This document shows, piece after piece, positions 11,640-24,317 of a stretch of 64,000 bases of DNA. The notes under the pieces were generated by a model. The model was not told the origin of the DNA. It saw only the letters and a list, made by a program, of their open reading frames with translations, and did no database searches. Each line of letters starts with the position of its first letter. Position 1 is the first letter of the stretch. Source of the stretch: Dermatemys mawii (taxonomy: Eukaryota > Chordata > Testudines > Dermatemydidae); NCBI GenBank assembly GCA_007922305.1, contig ML677326.1, forward strand, positions 54,678,785 to 54,742,784, read 5' to 3'. The position numbers and the translations under genes were made by a program.

Positions 11640-12690
11640 CCACAACACCAATTGTCTCTCTTACATTTGAGCCAGAACACAGTGATTAAGATGCGAACAC
11701 CACAGGGGAACTGTGATGGTTTTAAGAGTACCTAGGACTGTAAGTCATCTTGTTGAACCTGCTTCTAACCTGAGGGAATCTTGCCTGTGACTGGCTTGGT
11801 GTCAGCTCCCTGACACCACCAACCTTTCAACCACATGTACTCTGCTCTGGTCTTTGCCAACCTTATCTTCGCCTTGCAGGGCAACCATAGGTGCATCCCA
11901 GTCCCCAAGACCCTTTAAATCATTCTCCTGTGATATCCAGCCCCTGCCAATGGTGACTCACAGAAATTCCAGCTCCTCTGCCCCTAAATGAGCAATGTGT
12001 CCCAATTTGCTAGTTTTACTGTAAGCAATCGCTCCTATAAACCACACAGCGCTTTAAAGCATTTATAACAAAACAAAAGTAGGTTTATTTAAGAAAGAAT
12101 AAAGATTTGATTAGAAATGAGAGAGTGGTGGAAACAAGTGGTTAAACAAAAACCAAAATGATAAAATGCAAACCAGGGTCTACACTTATCAATAGTTACT
12201 ATTCCTATATAATAAAGTATGTTTCTTCTCCTGTCCCTGCTCCCCAACCCCAGTTCAGTCTGCTGCAGAGCTAGCTGGCTGCACAAGAACCAGGATCTAA
12301 TTTTTCATGAAATCACCTTGCACCTCAAGATGTCACCCTCAATGAAAGGATTCGAAATACCTCTCCCTTCTCTGTGCTATACTGAAACAGTCTTATGTTT
12401 CTGTTCAGAGATAGGACATACACATGTCTTGTGAAGTTTCTTTTTTACTTTCAAGAGGATTCATTTGTTTGCTTTTGCCTCTGATGTGTTTCTAATGAAA
12501 GACTTCGGATTGAGAAAAGCTAAACAACTGCATCATCAGCTTGCTTTGCATCATCAGCTAAACAGGGCTGAGTGATAACTCTGTCCTGCCTGAATGAGCC
12601 ATCACTGAGACACATTATCCCCTGGTGACTAATTTTTACTCCAAGTCCATTAAAGGATACTTTCTGTATAAATACGTTATTCCTTAAATA
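11640..12690. mobile_element. LTR-class dispersed repeat, probable
   Basis: I recognise the chain 'GGTGTCAGCTCCCTGACACC', 'AGGTTTATTTAAGAAAG', 'GTGGTTAAACAAAAACC', 'GAGCCATCACTGAGACACAT' and 'CCAAGTCCATTAAAGGATAC' as resembling a long dispersed repeat of turtle genomes that I associate with LTR elements. A reverse-strand AATAAA lies in TAGGTTTATTTAAG. I could not find convincing ends or a target duplication, so the borders are approximate. Confidence 0.45.
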
Positions 12691-12717
12691 TTACCTATAC
12701 ATTCATCTTTGCAATGA

Positions 12718-13946
12718 TTATGAATTAGGGCTGTCCAGTGATTTTAAAAAATTAATCACAATTTAATGTGTGGTTAAAAAAATGAATTGTGATTAATCGC
12801 ATGATTAATTGCTCTGTTAAACAATAATAAAATACCATTTATCTAAATATTTTTGGATGTTTGCTACATTTTAAAGTTTATAGATTTCAGTTACAACACA
12901 GAATACAAAGGGTAGAGTGCTCACTTTATATTTATTTTTATGACAAATATTTGCACTGCAAAAAACAAAAGGAATTGCATTTTTCAATTCACCTAGTGCA
13001 AGTACGGTAGTGCAATCTCTTTATCATAAAAGCTGAACTCACAAATATAGAATTATGTACAAAAAGACTGCATTCAAAAATAAAAATGCGGAGCTTTAGC
13101 GCGAACAAGTCCAATCAATCCTACTTCTTGTTCAGTCAATCGCTCACACAAACAAGTTTGTTTACATTTGCAGAAGATAATGCTGCCTGCTGCTTGTTTA
13201 CAATATCACCTGAAAATGAGAATAGGTGTTCGCATGGCACTGTTATAGTTGTTATTGCAAGATGATTACATGCCAGATGCGCTAAAGATTCATATGTCCC
13301 TTGATGCTTCAGCCACTGTTCAGAGGACATGTAGCCATGCTGATGGCAGGTTCTTTATAAATTTCACATTAGTAGCTTCTTTGCATTTTGTCAAATCTGC
13401 AGTGAAAGTGTTCTTAAAATGAACAGCCCGTGCTGGGTCATCATCCAAGACTGCTATAACATGAAATAAATGGCAGAATGTGTGTGAAACCGAGCAGGAG
13501 ACATACAATTCTCCCCCAAGGAGTTCAGTTACAAATTTAATTAACACATTATTTATTTAAAGAGCATAATCAGCAGAGATGTATGTCCTCTGGAATGATG
13601 GCTGAAGCATGAAGAGGCATATGAATCTTTAGCGCATCTGGCACGTAAATATCTTGCGATGCTAGCTGCAACAGTGCCATGTGAATACCTCTTTTTTAGC
13701 ATTTTTACAGTGCAAATATTTGTACCCAAAAATAATATAAAATGAGCATTGTACACTTCATATTCTCTGTTGTAATTGAAATCTATATATTTGAAAATGT
13801 AGAAAAACATCTAAAAATATTTAATAAATTTCAATTGATATTCTATTGTTTGAGTGTGATTAATCGCAATTATTTTTTATCACAATTAATTTTTTTTAGT
13901 TAATCATGTGAGTTAACTGCCATTAATCAACAGCCCTATTATGAAT
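12718..13946. mobile_element. hAT transposon, inverted-duplication derivative
   Basis: The element (12726-13938) begins TAGGGCTGT and ends ACAGCCCTA, and is flanked by a perfect 8-bp duplication TTATGAAT (12718-12725 and 13939-13946). Both observations are diagnostic of hAT. Its termini are AT-rich and related as inverted repeats ('GATTAATCGCA' motifs near both ends). Inside, the same C-terminal transposase segment occurs twice in opposite orientation. On the minus strand (13330 to 13136) it runs from 'WLKH' through 'VPCEHLFSFSGDIV' to 'NVNKLV', which is the hAT dimerisation domain. On the plus strand (about 13608-13705) it runs 'WLKHEEAYESLAHLAR' to 'VPCEYLFF' and is then cut short. The middle (13348-13560) holds another minus-strand transposase piece. 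It is non-functional. Confidence 0.85.
13136..13330 (-). pseudogene. hAT transposase C-terminal (dimerisation) fragment
   Basis: The 64-codon open segment contains the conserved hAT C-terminal order: a LAxxxLAI helix, 'TVPCEHLFSFSGDIV', then 'LSSANVNKLV'. In hAT enzymes this region (Pfam hAT dimerisation family, from memory) helps the transposase form oligomers and completes the catalytic domain. The catalytic DDE residues upstream are missing from this copy. It lies in one arm of the inverted-duplication element and has a partner of the same ancestry on the opposite strand at about 13.6-13.7 kb. Confidence 0.75.
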
Positions 13947-14260
13947 CTTGACCAGTTACAAGCTTGCTGTGGATACACTACATGATACTTTTTTATGCAT
14001 AAATATCCTGTAAAACTTGTTTGGTGTAGTGAGTTTTTCAGGTCTGAGATTAGAGTTGTTTTCAAAGAACAGGGCATCCTTTGCCAAGGAGCCTCTGTGT
14101 CACAGGAACATCTAAAACCACATTTTACAAAAAAAATCCTTCAGTTGATTTTTAACTATTGAAACATTTCCATTCATATTAGGCATTTGTAAGAACTATT
14201 TATTTCTCAAAGCCTAATTTGAAGTCTAAACTGCCTGAGAATATTTAGTTCATATTTGAT
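13947..14260. other. Intergenic, no gene seen
   Basis: Unremarkable AT-rich sequence between two transposable elements. Confidence 0.5.
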
Positions 14261-14552
14261 CTTGTCTACACTAATCTTTTGCTAAAACTTTCCGCCATTG
14301 CTACCACAAATGGCAGCTCCATTGGCAGCAACAGCAGTGGGAGCTCTAGTATAGGTAAGCTACTAGTGGCCATCTGTGTTTTAATCACCATGGATTACAG
14401 ACCTCTGATCAGGGTTGGAAGACACAGGTACTGAAATGCAGGCAGATAGTCTCTGCGCTCATATTGCCACTTTTGTTGTCACCAGTAGAGTTGCACGGGT
14501 GCTATGGCAGTAGTGGGAAATGTTAAGAAAAAAAAATCTAATGTAGACACAG
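14261..14552. mobile_element. MITE with GTCTACA-type termini
   Basis: The left end CTTGTCTACACTAATCTTTT and the right end AAAAAATCTAATGTAGACAC form an imperfect inverted repeat. The interior has a second inverted layout (CATTGCTACCACAAATGGCA and GGTGCTATGGCAGTAGTGGG). It is non-coding and about 290 bp. The superfamily (hAT or Mariner-like) is not determined. Confidence 0.55.
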
Positions 14553-15857
14553 CAATTCAGGTTTTTTGTGTTGTCTTCTTTAAAACATTTTGGATAAAAT
14601 AGTAAATGCCTGCCCAAAGTGCAAGTCTTTGATATTCACACAGCAGCACATAATGGGAAGCTATTACCTACAAAGGTATTAGAAAAGTGGTCCCAGCTGA
14701 AAGTGTTTATCCAATTGTTGTTTGAACAACTAAAACATTAAGGGCATCATTGTTTTATTTGCTACTGTTTAAAACAATTTAATGACTGAGTCCAAATTTG
14801 TTTCCTGAGAAGCTGAGTTGTTTGGGACAGGAGGGGGGAGAGAAATATTTATATCTAGACAACCTTCATTCCTGAAAGCTCATGTTTTTAATTTTAATAA
14901 CATCAGCCTATAGAAATGAATATCTAAAATATAAAGATAGCTGTGTGCATTTTGCTTTTTGGGAATATGACTCCATCTTTTTAAATTTGCAGGGTAATAA
15001 AGAGAAATTGTGGTGCTTTCAGTAAAAGTTGCTGTGGTTGACAGTATTATTGAACATAGCATTATATTAAAAAAATATTTAAACATCATTTAAACACACT
15101 CTTGAATTTAGAAAAAAATCATCTTCTGTCTTTTAGGTATAAGTTATGCCAATTGTACACTGTAGTTTTATAGACCCACATTTTTAAAAGTGCATATACA
15201 AAAATGTTTTATGCACATGTGCCTATATTTTCACACATATACAAACCAGTTTTAGTCATGCACATTGAGCACAACACAAGTATGTCCACTTTCCAAAAGT
15301 CAGTCCATATATTTTTGCATTATAAATAAAAACCTCATTTTGTAACATTGGGTGCTGTGTCTTGGACTTCCAATACAACAGACATACTTACCTTTATGCA
15401 CTGTGAGTAGTTCTACTGAAATCAAAAATTTTTTGAAGGGTCGGGTCTAAATCCTAAAGTCCTAATCCAGGTGAGTAATCACTGCTCAGATGAGCAATCC
15501 CATTGACTTTTTTAATGAGACTACTTGCAGGAAGAAGAACACGTGTAAGTAACAGTTGGCAGGATTGGACTGAAAAACTAAAATATACATTCTATGCAAT
15601 ATTCAATATTTGCATTCTAGGCAAACAAACACAATGGGAAATAATGTTCCAACTTTCATGTAATAATATATAGGAATAGTCTTTTAATTAAAAAAAACAT
15701 ACTGTTAAAGATTACACCTCACACCATAAACTAATACTGCTTTTTTGCTTTTCTAAACTGCCAGTTATAAAACTCAATGGTCAGTGATAGTACTAAAGGT
15801 GTGGGTGTATGCCTGTGTGTTATATACATGGTGTCTTGAGAAAAGTATTGGATTCTA
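14553..15857. other. Intergenic, no gene seen
   Basis: AT-rich. A degraded copy of the palindromic TTGACTT family lies near 15460-15540 (AGGTGAGTAATCACTGCTCA, CAATCCCATTGACTTTTTT). Otherwise nothing recognisable. Confidence 0.5.
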
Positions 15858-16305
15858 AGGGCTTGGCTACACTTGCATATGTAGAGCACTTTGGATTAAA
15901 CCCGCCTTCAGAGAGCACACCAGGGAAAGCGTTCCAGTCTGTCCACGCTGACAGCTGCAAGCGCACTGGAGTGGCAACATTCACAGCACTTGAAGCAGCA
16001 TTGAGAGTGGTGCATTATGGGCAGCTATCCCACAGAGCATTTCTTCCCATTCTGGTGCTATGGCTTGTTGGAAGGGGGCATGAGGTGTGGGGCATTCTGG
16101 ATCCTGTCCCAATGCCCCGTGATGCATCCCTTCACATCCCAGCAATCCCTGTGTTTCCGTCCACATTTGGCGCCATCTTTCAACCATTTCTGTGAGGCGC
16201 GGTCTGTCTTCTCATTTGGTCTGCAGGAATGGAGCCCAAACTTCTGAGGAGCATGCTGATGAGTCTCACCAGCATGTCTCATTTGGCAGTAAAAGATGCT
16301 TCATA
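15858..16305 (+). mobile_element. PIF/Harbinger DNA transposon, 5' fragment
   Basis: The segment starts with the terminal motif AAGGGCTTGGCTACACTTGC and continues through GTGCATTATGGGCAGCTATC, CCACAGAGCATTTCTTCCC, TTTGGCGCCATCTTTC and GGAATGGAGCCCAAACTTCT. This order matches, from memory, the 5' part of a turtle Harbinger element, with the last block being the start of its transposase exon. The transposase core and the right terminus are missing, so the copy is truncated. ORFs of 128 codons or less across it are not intact genes. Confidence 0.65.
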
Positions 16306-16462
16306 TGAAACAGATGACACTGTAACTAATCTCAGAATATGTACCCACAGTGATCATATGTGCACTATATACTGATAGGAATCAAACCTGTTCCCATGGT
16401 TGTCAAGAAGAGTTTTGACACTGAATTCAGTGGGAGCCGAATTAGGCCCATGTAAATCAAGA

Positions 16463-16464
<2 letters not shown>

Positions 16465-16503
<39 letters not shown>

Positions 16504-16513
16504 TGTGTGTGTG
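16465..16513. repeat. (GT)n microsatellite
   Basis: An almost uninterrupted GT dinucleotide repeat of about 49 bp with one TA interruption (GTATGT). It follows directly on a short degraded repeat ending in GAATTAGGCCC. Confidence 0.95.
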
Positions 16514-17510
16514 ATATTCATACTTTCCTATACAAATAACTTCAAATATACCTGCAAAATAGCTGAATCATAACATTGTTGAATTGTTGTGTTTTTCTGC
16601 TAGAGAGAGAATCCATAAAAAGAGATTTATGGTCATAGTTCCCTTTCGTGTTGTATTATTTGCCTTCATCATAAAAGTTCTCTCCATTCACAGCAAAGTA
16701 AATATAACAGCTTTGTTAATAGTGCACAGCCTGCCTTTTCTCTCTTAAATGCAAGGCTTAGGACATAATTTGAGTTAACTACTGTTTTTGTTGATATTAG
16801 CTAGTTGATTGTTGCCCCTGATTGCAGACATCAACCTTACTCCAGGCCTGATTTATGCAGAGGGGGATTGCTAGGCCAGGGCTAGTCCACAAATCTACAG
16901 GAATCCGTTCAAGCAGTTTTACGTTTTATTCTTCCTGCAGCAGATTTAAAGCAGCTTTGTACGACAGTCAAACAAGAATAAGCGCTGTGGAAAACATAAC
17001 AAATCATAATAGCAGTTTAACAGAGAGATTCATTCCAATAAAGCAAAGACTAACCCCTTACAAATACCTGCAAGGGCCCAGCTTGGGAGTGTGTGAACTG
17101 CAACAAAAATGATGTAGGAGCAGAGAGTGTGGCTTGGAAAAATCACAAGCCCAGCTAGTAAGCCAGTGACTGCGGTGAATGGCCCGAAGGCTGCATTTGT
17201 GAAGTGGTTTTTATTTCTGAGATCACTTGTTTAGTAGCACAACAGGCTGGTTCATCCCACACTTGAAAGGGTGAAAAAGAGCGGGTGGGGGGAGTTTGCC
17301 CCAGTGGGGCAAGGAGGTAGCCACAAGCCATCCAGTAATTACAAAGCAAACAAGGGTGAAATATTGGATTGGTCTGACTCGTGACAAGATCTACGTTTTT
17401 TGCCGCCAATTTGTTTGTGGAGCTATATTTAAAGGCGCTTGATTGAGGAAATGTTGAAAATAGCAGTTAGGGTTTCCCTAATGAGACCTCTAGAGGAAAG
17501 CGGTGGCATT
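16514..17510. other. Gene-free, unique sequence 5' of HAND2
   Basis: This is the left end of a long transposon-poor domain. The block at about 16820-17130 has balanced composition and no repeat signature. I would expect conservation here, though I cannot test it. It lies about 9 kb upstream of the HAND2 start site, roughly where the mammalian pharyngeal-arch enhancer of Hand2 is reported. That is position-based inference only. Confidence 0.35.
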
Positions 17511-17514
17511 CAGG

Positions 17515-18050
17515 GGGCTCCGGGAGAGTGAAGGAGGCGGAGGGGCAGCAGTTAACCCTTTCCGGACCGATAAGAGCGTATCACACGCTTGCAAAGTCCA
17601 AAAGAAGAGGGAAAGTGGGGATTCACCCTGTGACGGGTAGGCAAGTACAGTATAGCCCACCCCGATCTAGAGCTTTAACGGGGCTGCATTCACTTGTGAA
17701 GGGGCCGTGCGAGCTGCTTGGCTGAGTGGGCAGCCTGGCCCGGCTCCTCTGGGCGCAGGGAAGACGCCTCTCCCCCTCCGATCCGACCGCGACGCTCAGC
17801 TCTGCAGCCTGATTGAGATGCTGGGAGACAAAGGCCGGGTCCTGCGGAAGATAAATGGAGGGGGAACATCAGCGCCGCAGATCAAACGCGCAGCATCTCC
17901 GAGCTCAGGGAAGGCAGAGTCAGTATCTAAAGCCACGATCTCGCCCACGCCAGACCACGAGGGCTGATCGAGGGGTTAAAACAATCTGTAAATCATCCCC
18001 CTGCGCCCCATTCCCTAGTCAAATAGCATGGAGCGCCTAGGTAGGACTAC
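17515..18050. promoter_or_regulatory. CpG-rich block upstream of HAND2
   Basis: CpG dinucleotides and GC content rise clearly over AT-rich flanks, for example in GATCCGACCGCGACGCTCAG and CATCAGCGCCGCAGATC. Several ORFs overlap in different frames (17528, 17707, 17855), which is typical of GC-rich non-coding DNA. It could be a CpG island of a regulatory element or an exon/promoter of a HAND2 antisense RNA. Neither is proven. Confidence 0.45.
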
Positions 18051-21000
18051 CTGAGCTAGCAGGGCCTGACTTGGTCCTTAACATGTTCGGGGGGGCTTGT
18101 GTCCTCTGGCGAGCCACACTAGGGGTACAGTAACAGTGAGGTATTCTGTACTCTGGGAATCACCCCTCCCAGAGATGGCGTTTTGATGCATTCCCTTGCC
18201 CATGTAACTCGAGTGACTTGAGCTGCTTTTATTCAAACTATATAATTCCTTTGATTTCTCGTTCAAAACTCAGCCTGCCACTCAAATGTGAACCCAGAAG
18301 CACAACCTTAACCCATGGCATGCTGCTAGAACACAGCTTCTTCACAGCCCCCAATGTCCATATTCTGCTCTGCTCCCTGCCTGCCCACTGAGTTACCAAG
18401 GGGCAAGTTAGTTCTTTCAAGGCATGTCTGGCAGACCACTTCTCGTTCACACCGAGTTGCGCGGAATTATGTATGATACTTTGTGATGAGAAGCACTTAA
18501 AATGCGATATCTGACAATATATTTGAGAAGGACTCGGATCTCTAGCCACTTTCCATACTGGGCGAGTTCAAATATACATGTGTATGTACCCAGAAAGATA
18601 CAAAATCAAATCATACCGTACAGGATTTCTCAACACATTGCCATTTGATTTACTCTACCGGATAATAACTCTGCTAAGCATGAATTTTTTAGCTGAACTT
18701 TTCACGTGTGGATGAAAATGTGTTCTAGAAATGCCTAAAAAGACTGTGAATATAATGAACGCATAACAAAATCTGTAATAACTGAGGCCTTGTGAGTTTC
18801 CTTTCAGTGTATTAGTTGCTCAATTTTTCTTCCTGTGTAAAGTCTCTTAAAGCGTGCAAACGCTCTACTTACATGCTCAATTATCGCCTGTCTGAATCCT
18901 ATGGCTTTTAAATACAAATGAGATGTTAGGAAAAGACGTGCGTTGGTAATATTTTGACAATTGCTAACGTTTGAATAACAGTGTGGAATTCAGTTCGGTT
19001 TCAGAATTCTTGTCTAAATGCAAACACTTGAATGATGCTACTTTCGACGTTTTTTAAAATACTCTATCCATTTTAATTTAGTAATATTTAAATCGTTTTC
19101 TCAACATACTTCAGACAGTTTATAAAGCACATAAAATGTTATGTAAGACATATATGTCTTTCTATAGCTATACTTATGTGTATATCTATATTTATGTAAA
19201 TGTATGAAGTAACGTTGTTTATTATATACATATAATACATATAGAGTTTTTGTGACCGAAAATATTCAGCTGGACACAAATCAAAAGGATATTCTTAAAG
19301 TATCCAGTAAAATGATTCTTTAGCTCTTGTTGGTAAAAAAAGAAAGACAATGTTAAGATCGGTAGTTACATAAAATATTGATTTTTATTATCACATTAAC
19401 ACAATGCTATATCCATGAAGTCGTTTAATTTTTTTCTTTAGATTTTGACGAGTACATTAAATTTTGGTCTTTATTTCTCAATTTCTTCGGTTTCTTTCAC
19501 TTTCATAAAATAAGTGTAAAAAAATAAAATGTTTTTGCTGTTCAAAATGAGTCAAAGAAACATTTTTCGAATCACATATCGGGTTGTATAATCTATAACA
19601 ATAAATTACACTACTGGTGCGCATTTCCAGTAAGCCTCCTGCCTTCTGTGTTTATGTTATGATATTTCTGTTTGTAATTATTTTTATTTTAATTTTGTGT
19701 CATTTCTAACATAAGCCAGAACTTTTTCTCTTCAAGTTTTGTACACAAAGCTCTCTTTTTGATAAGATGTTCTTTCCTATCCTCTTTTAGATTTTCTTCT
19801 CAAATGTTTATAGTTCTCTATCAGGAGTTTTCCAATATTTCTCCCTTGTCCCTGTCTTACTTTATTTGTTTGTGTGAAATTTAGTTTGAAAGGAGATCAG
19901 AGAGAGCAGGAGGGGTTTGTAATAAGAGAATGACCAAGTGACCTAAAGGCTGATTATGTGTCATTAACTGGAGACTTGGTGTATCCAAATTACCAGAAAG
20001 ACGTCACTCAACTAGATCAATCACATTTAGATACATATATAGGAATTGTGGTGGATGCAGCTAAACACACTGATGTTTATGAACAAGTGTGTTACACAAC
20101 ATTTGCTGTGGGCAGCTGCCTTCAACCACAAATCTTTGTATTCGAATAATTAGTAGGCAAGTCATAGCATAATAGGATACTGCAGGTAGATGAACAGAGT
20201 GGCACAGAAAGTACGACATTAACATTTACCCAAACATGTGCAGTTTGGGCAAAATTACAGTTAATTGTCGAAGCTCCAGTGGGATATTTTTAGGTCAAGT
20301 AAGGTTGCTTTTTATCTGTGAACACTGCTTAAAACCAAACCTAAACTGAAGGTCTTTATTAATATGCTCTATAAAAATGCTTCTTTTTTGTTAGCAGAGA
20401 ACCAAAGTAATGCCAGGCTAATCTTTGTTTCCCGCAAGCACGTAAACCTAAAGTTCTCAGGAAAATATGTATTGATCAAAACAATTCCTTCCGCCCAAGC
20501 AATCCCATCAGCACTGATTTTAAAAGCAACTTCAGAACACAGTTCCCCGAGGAATGCAAACAATATTAAACAAGGGGAAATTATGTGAACACCACAAAGG
20601 CAATAAGAAATATTGTCTGTTCCATAGAGTATTTATGAAAGCTTTATTCTTCTTCCGGCGATCCCTGGGTTTTTAAAATTCTTTTATGTGGCATCAATAC
20701 AACTCCGTATCCTTGGTCCCAAATAGAAGCAGTCTTTGAATAATTGCTCACATATGCAGGGGTAAAATTGCTGCGTTCGTGTGTTTACTGCACATCATTT
20801 AAACTTACTTACAAAGTGGGCGCTATCTTGTTGTTGGGGTTTATATTCGCGTATGTGTAAAATGCACACTTAATGGCAGAGATTATCATGATTTAAATAT
20901 TTGCACCCTTCAGTACCGATAACAGTAACGAACACCAGGGTTCCCCTACGTCCATCCACAGCAATTAAAGCAGACTTGTAGGACTACATTCTGCCCTTTG

Positions 21001-24000
21001 CTAGACCCGCTGAAATCAATGATGTGCCTGCACGAGTGTAACTGAGTGAAAACTAACGTGACAAGAGTTATTTTCATTAACACGAACTGACAGTTCTGAC
21101 TTCAGATGATATTTCTCCAGCGTCCCTTCAAAACTCCATATTATTCCAGGGTTTCTAGGTTGAGTTTAGTTTAGGGACACCTAAGTGGAGGTTTAGTAGG
21201 ATATACATTGTCATCCACAGGGCACTTGGTACTTAGACACTTCAAAATACATTTGAGAATTATCTCTATTTCTAATATATTTGGTCTCAGGTCAATGACA
21301 TTATGCACTCTATAAATTTGACCATGTCTAAACTTTTCAAACCACTCACCGGGAGACACTGCTTGTTGTAAGGTAGTCAGGGCACGAACAAGGATAAGGG
21401 AAACCCTGGCTCTTCCAATGAGCTGAAGAGGTCATACCCAGAGATGGCTTGTAAGTTGTAAAGGCCTCAGTTTTTAACCACCCACAAAAAAATCTTCATC
21501 TTTTTGTTCTGCTCCGGGTACTGTAGTTAGCAGAAGCTGGGGGTACCTGATCTAAGCATTTCGAGCCACGGGCCAGATTTAAATCCACATTTGAAAAACC
21601 AAGATTCTGTGTTCCATAATATGTTGGAGGGATACAGTAAAGGGGAACTTAAATTCTAAAACTGTGTATTTTGTTTAGATTGCTTAGAACCTAATTAGGA
21701 ACCAAGTGTATTACTATCTTCTAAGCAAGATCATTCTAAAATCAGAACAGAAAAAATAATAGGCTTTTTCGAGAAAGATGCTGGAGATACCTGTTGGCCC
21801 GATCCTGCAAATCCTTACTTACATGAGCTGTTGTTACTCAAGACAATTGTCCCATTGAGTAAGAATAACTACTTCCTTGAGTAAGAATTACCCCTGCTAG
21901 TAAGGCTTTTCAGAACAGGGTTATACAACCAATGTATATCATGGATTTTTTAAAGTTATTAAACTAGTGTGGAGAATTGAGCAATGCTGGATGAATTTGG
22001 CTCTTTAGGGGAGATATTTGTATGCTAAAATCTTTAATTTACTAGGTATTAGACTATATTTCAGTTTTCAAAGCTGGAGATTCCATTGATTCTTTGCTTG
22101 ATATTTTAACATACTTTCTTCCTCATTCCTTGGGAGCTTTTGTGTGTTTGATGGTCTGTTAAATTCACCTCTCTATTTTAAAAATAACGTAAAATCGGGT
22201 TTAGAAAAGGACAAGACTTATTAGGACGTCATTTTCCTAAAACACAAGGTTCTATTCCTTTGGTCTGTTTAATTTCATTAAACCTTAAGGCCTGTTTCTT
22301 GTATTTGTCTGGGGTAAACAGAAGAAAATAAATATGTGAAAAGATCAGCATTGTTCAGAAAACCATGAGCTATCTTCTCTTTTTAAACTGTTTAGTTTAA
22401 CTCTGACTGCTTTCAAAAATATCACACACGACCAAACTGAAAAAGGTTTTATCAATCGCTGCCATGCAATTTGAATCTTTTCCCGGGGAAGGAGGGAAAG
22501 ACAAGTAATATAGATGCAAAATAAATGTTTAAGCTGCTCTCTGGCTGTTTCGGAGAGGAAAATGGGGGGGGGGCGTATAGCGTGTGTGCACATATGATGA
22601 ACTACAATGACAACCACTGGGGCTGCAAAACAATTGTGATGCTTTGCTTCTTTGGGCTGCAAGTTCTGGTGCACAGTGTCTTGTAAAGTAGATAGTGATA
22701 CACTTCTTGGCACGTCTTATTGCACTCAGGGAAGGTGAAGACGCTGATGCTGAATTGCGCCCTCCGTAGGATTCCTCCTGCTGGCACAGATCATCCGCTG
22801 AGCTTTACATGACAAAATGCCCTGTATTCAGGCTATTACTAAGCATCTTACTAACACTTTACTAGACATTTTTTCTCGTCTCTTACTCCTCTTGCTCATC
22901 CAATTCGAAGACGCTTAACCGGTGGATGCTGCAGCCTAATTTTTGCATTATTCCTGAAATACAATAAGAGACGAGAAACGTGAAAAGTCAAAGCTATGCT
23001 CAGCTTTGTATGCACCAAGATATCCTACTTTCAGTGAGCTAGTAAATATCTGTCTGTTTATAAAGATGCCCGCCTGACTTGCGACCATTTAGCAGTTAAA
23101 TCAGTGATACACAGGAAAGACGATTTTTTCAAAAACAAAGTATTACTTTAAAAAATATGATAATGCAGTGTATCACTTTTGTTTATGAGAGGAAACGTAC
23201 TGAGTTTTAGCTGCAAAGATTTCATATGCTCTGGTCAGAAAGAAAATGAATATTGCAAATCAGCTATTATAGATGGGCTTGTATAAGTACTTACATTTGA
23301 GAACAAGCGCTGCATTTGCTCCCAAACAGACATTATAACTTGTATATAAAGAAGTACTGGAAATTTGTGTTTAAAATCATGTTCCGCGCTTAACCTTAGC
23401 AAGTCTTTTCTATAGAAATAATTAAGGAACAATGATGTTAGTTTTGTGGGCTGATGTTCAGATCAGTATCTCGAGTATCTTTTATTACTTTTTCTCTGCC
23501 TCATGTTTTCCGTTTCTTTCCTCACTTGAGATGTTATCGGGACAATAGTAACGGTTCACCAGAAACTTACACAGCGCAGTCAGAATTATATTGAAAAGCT
23601 CCTAAGGCATTGCAGTTAAGCACAATTTAACCCATTTGTCCTCTGCAGGGCTATCCTCCTCATACACCAAAAATACTTAATCAACCCAAAAGTAGCAAAA
23701 CGTTAAAGAAAGTCACTAGACTGGATCACCTCAACAGATCTACCTACTTCGACACTGGCATGTTACACACACGGTCATTTTCACGTGTAAAATGCCAGTA
23801 TTGTTCATACATTGTTTCCTTCGAATACTGAAAAATTGAGCCCACCATTTTCAGTATCCTGCCTGTAAATATAAAAACGTTTTAACCCCTAGAATAGAAC
23901 TGCATATACAGTTTTACACCCAGATACATATAAATGCATATGCTTATATTTATATCAACTATGCATTTAATTTTTATCGTTCTCTGTACATATTTGATTA

Positions 24001-24310
24001 AATTCTACATTCCTGGATTGGACAACATATGTACCTATTGGGATTCCGTCAGTTTTTACACCACAACAATTCTCTGTCTCAATTGGCCTTTTCTCCTGAC
24101 TGTTTCAATGCAAAGTTTAACTCGAAAAACAGTTCTTGTAGAGCAGAAACAAGGTAAACAAACTGAGCATGGTGCCAACAAACGTAAATATCGCAGTCTT
24201 CTTCTTTACATTTCTTATCGTTTCTTTGCGTGCAAATATATTACATTATTGCCATAGTGGACACTAGAAAGCAGCCCTTGAATACTCTGTTGTAACGTTA
24301 CAATGTTGTA
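18051..24310. other. Gene-free HAND2 upstream region
   Basis: About 6.2 kb with essentially no transposon sequence. Only small palindromic-family scraps appear near 21800-21915 (CCGATCCTGCAAATCCTTAC). ORFs are short and unsupported. It covers the interval where mammals have cardiac Hand2 enhancers overlapped by the Upperhand non-coding RNA. A (G)n run is at about 22564-22573. Confidence 0.5.
23105..23175. promoter_or_regulatory. Candidate GATA-site cluster
   Basis: Three GATA-type sites fall within about 70 bp: TGATA at 23105-23109, TGATAA at 23158-23163, and TATCA (TGATA on the minus strand) at 23171-23175. The cluster lies about 2.75 kb upstream of the predicted start site. A Hand2 cardiac enhancer that depends on GATA sites is known in mouse a few kb upstream. 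Orthology is inferred from position only. Such motifs also occur by chance in AT-rich DNA. Confidence 0.35.
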
Positions 24311-24317
24311 ATGTAAT

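Noticed and set aside
15809..16195. 128-codon plus-strand ORF
   Set aside because: Falls inside the Harbinger-type transposon fragment, upstream of where its transposase would start. Treated as mobile-element sequence.
16465..16513. CRISPR-like array
   Set aside because: The periodic sequence is a GT microsatellite in a vertebrate genome. No repeat-spacer structure occurs anywhere in the window.
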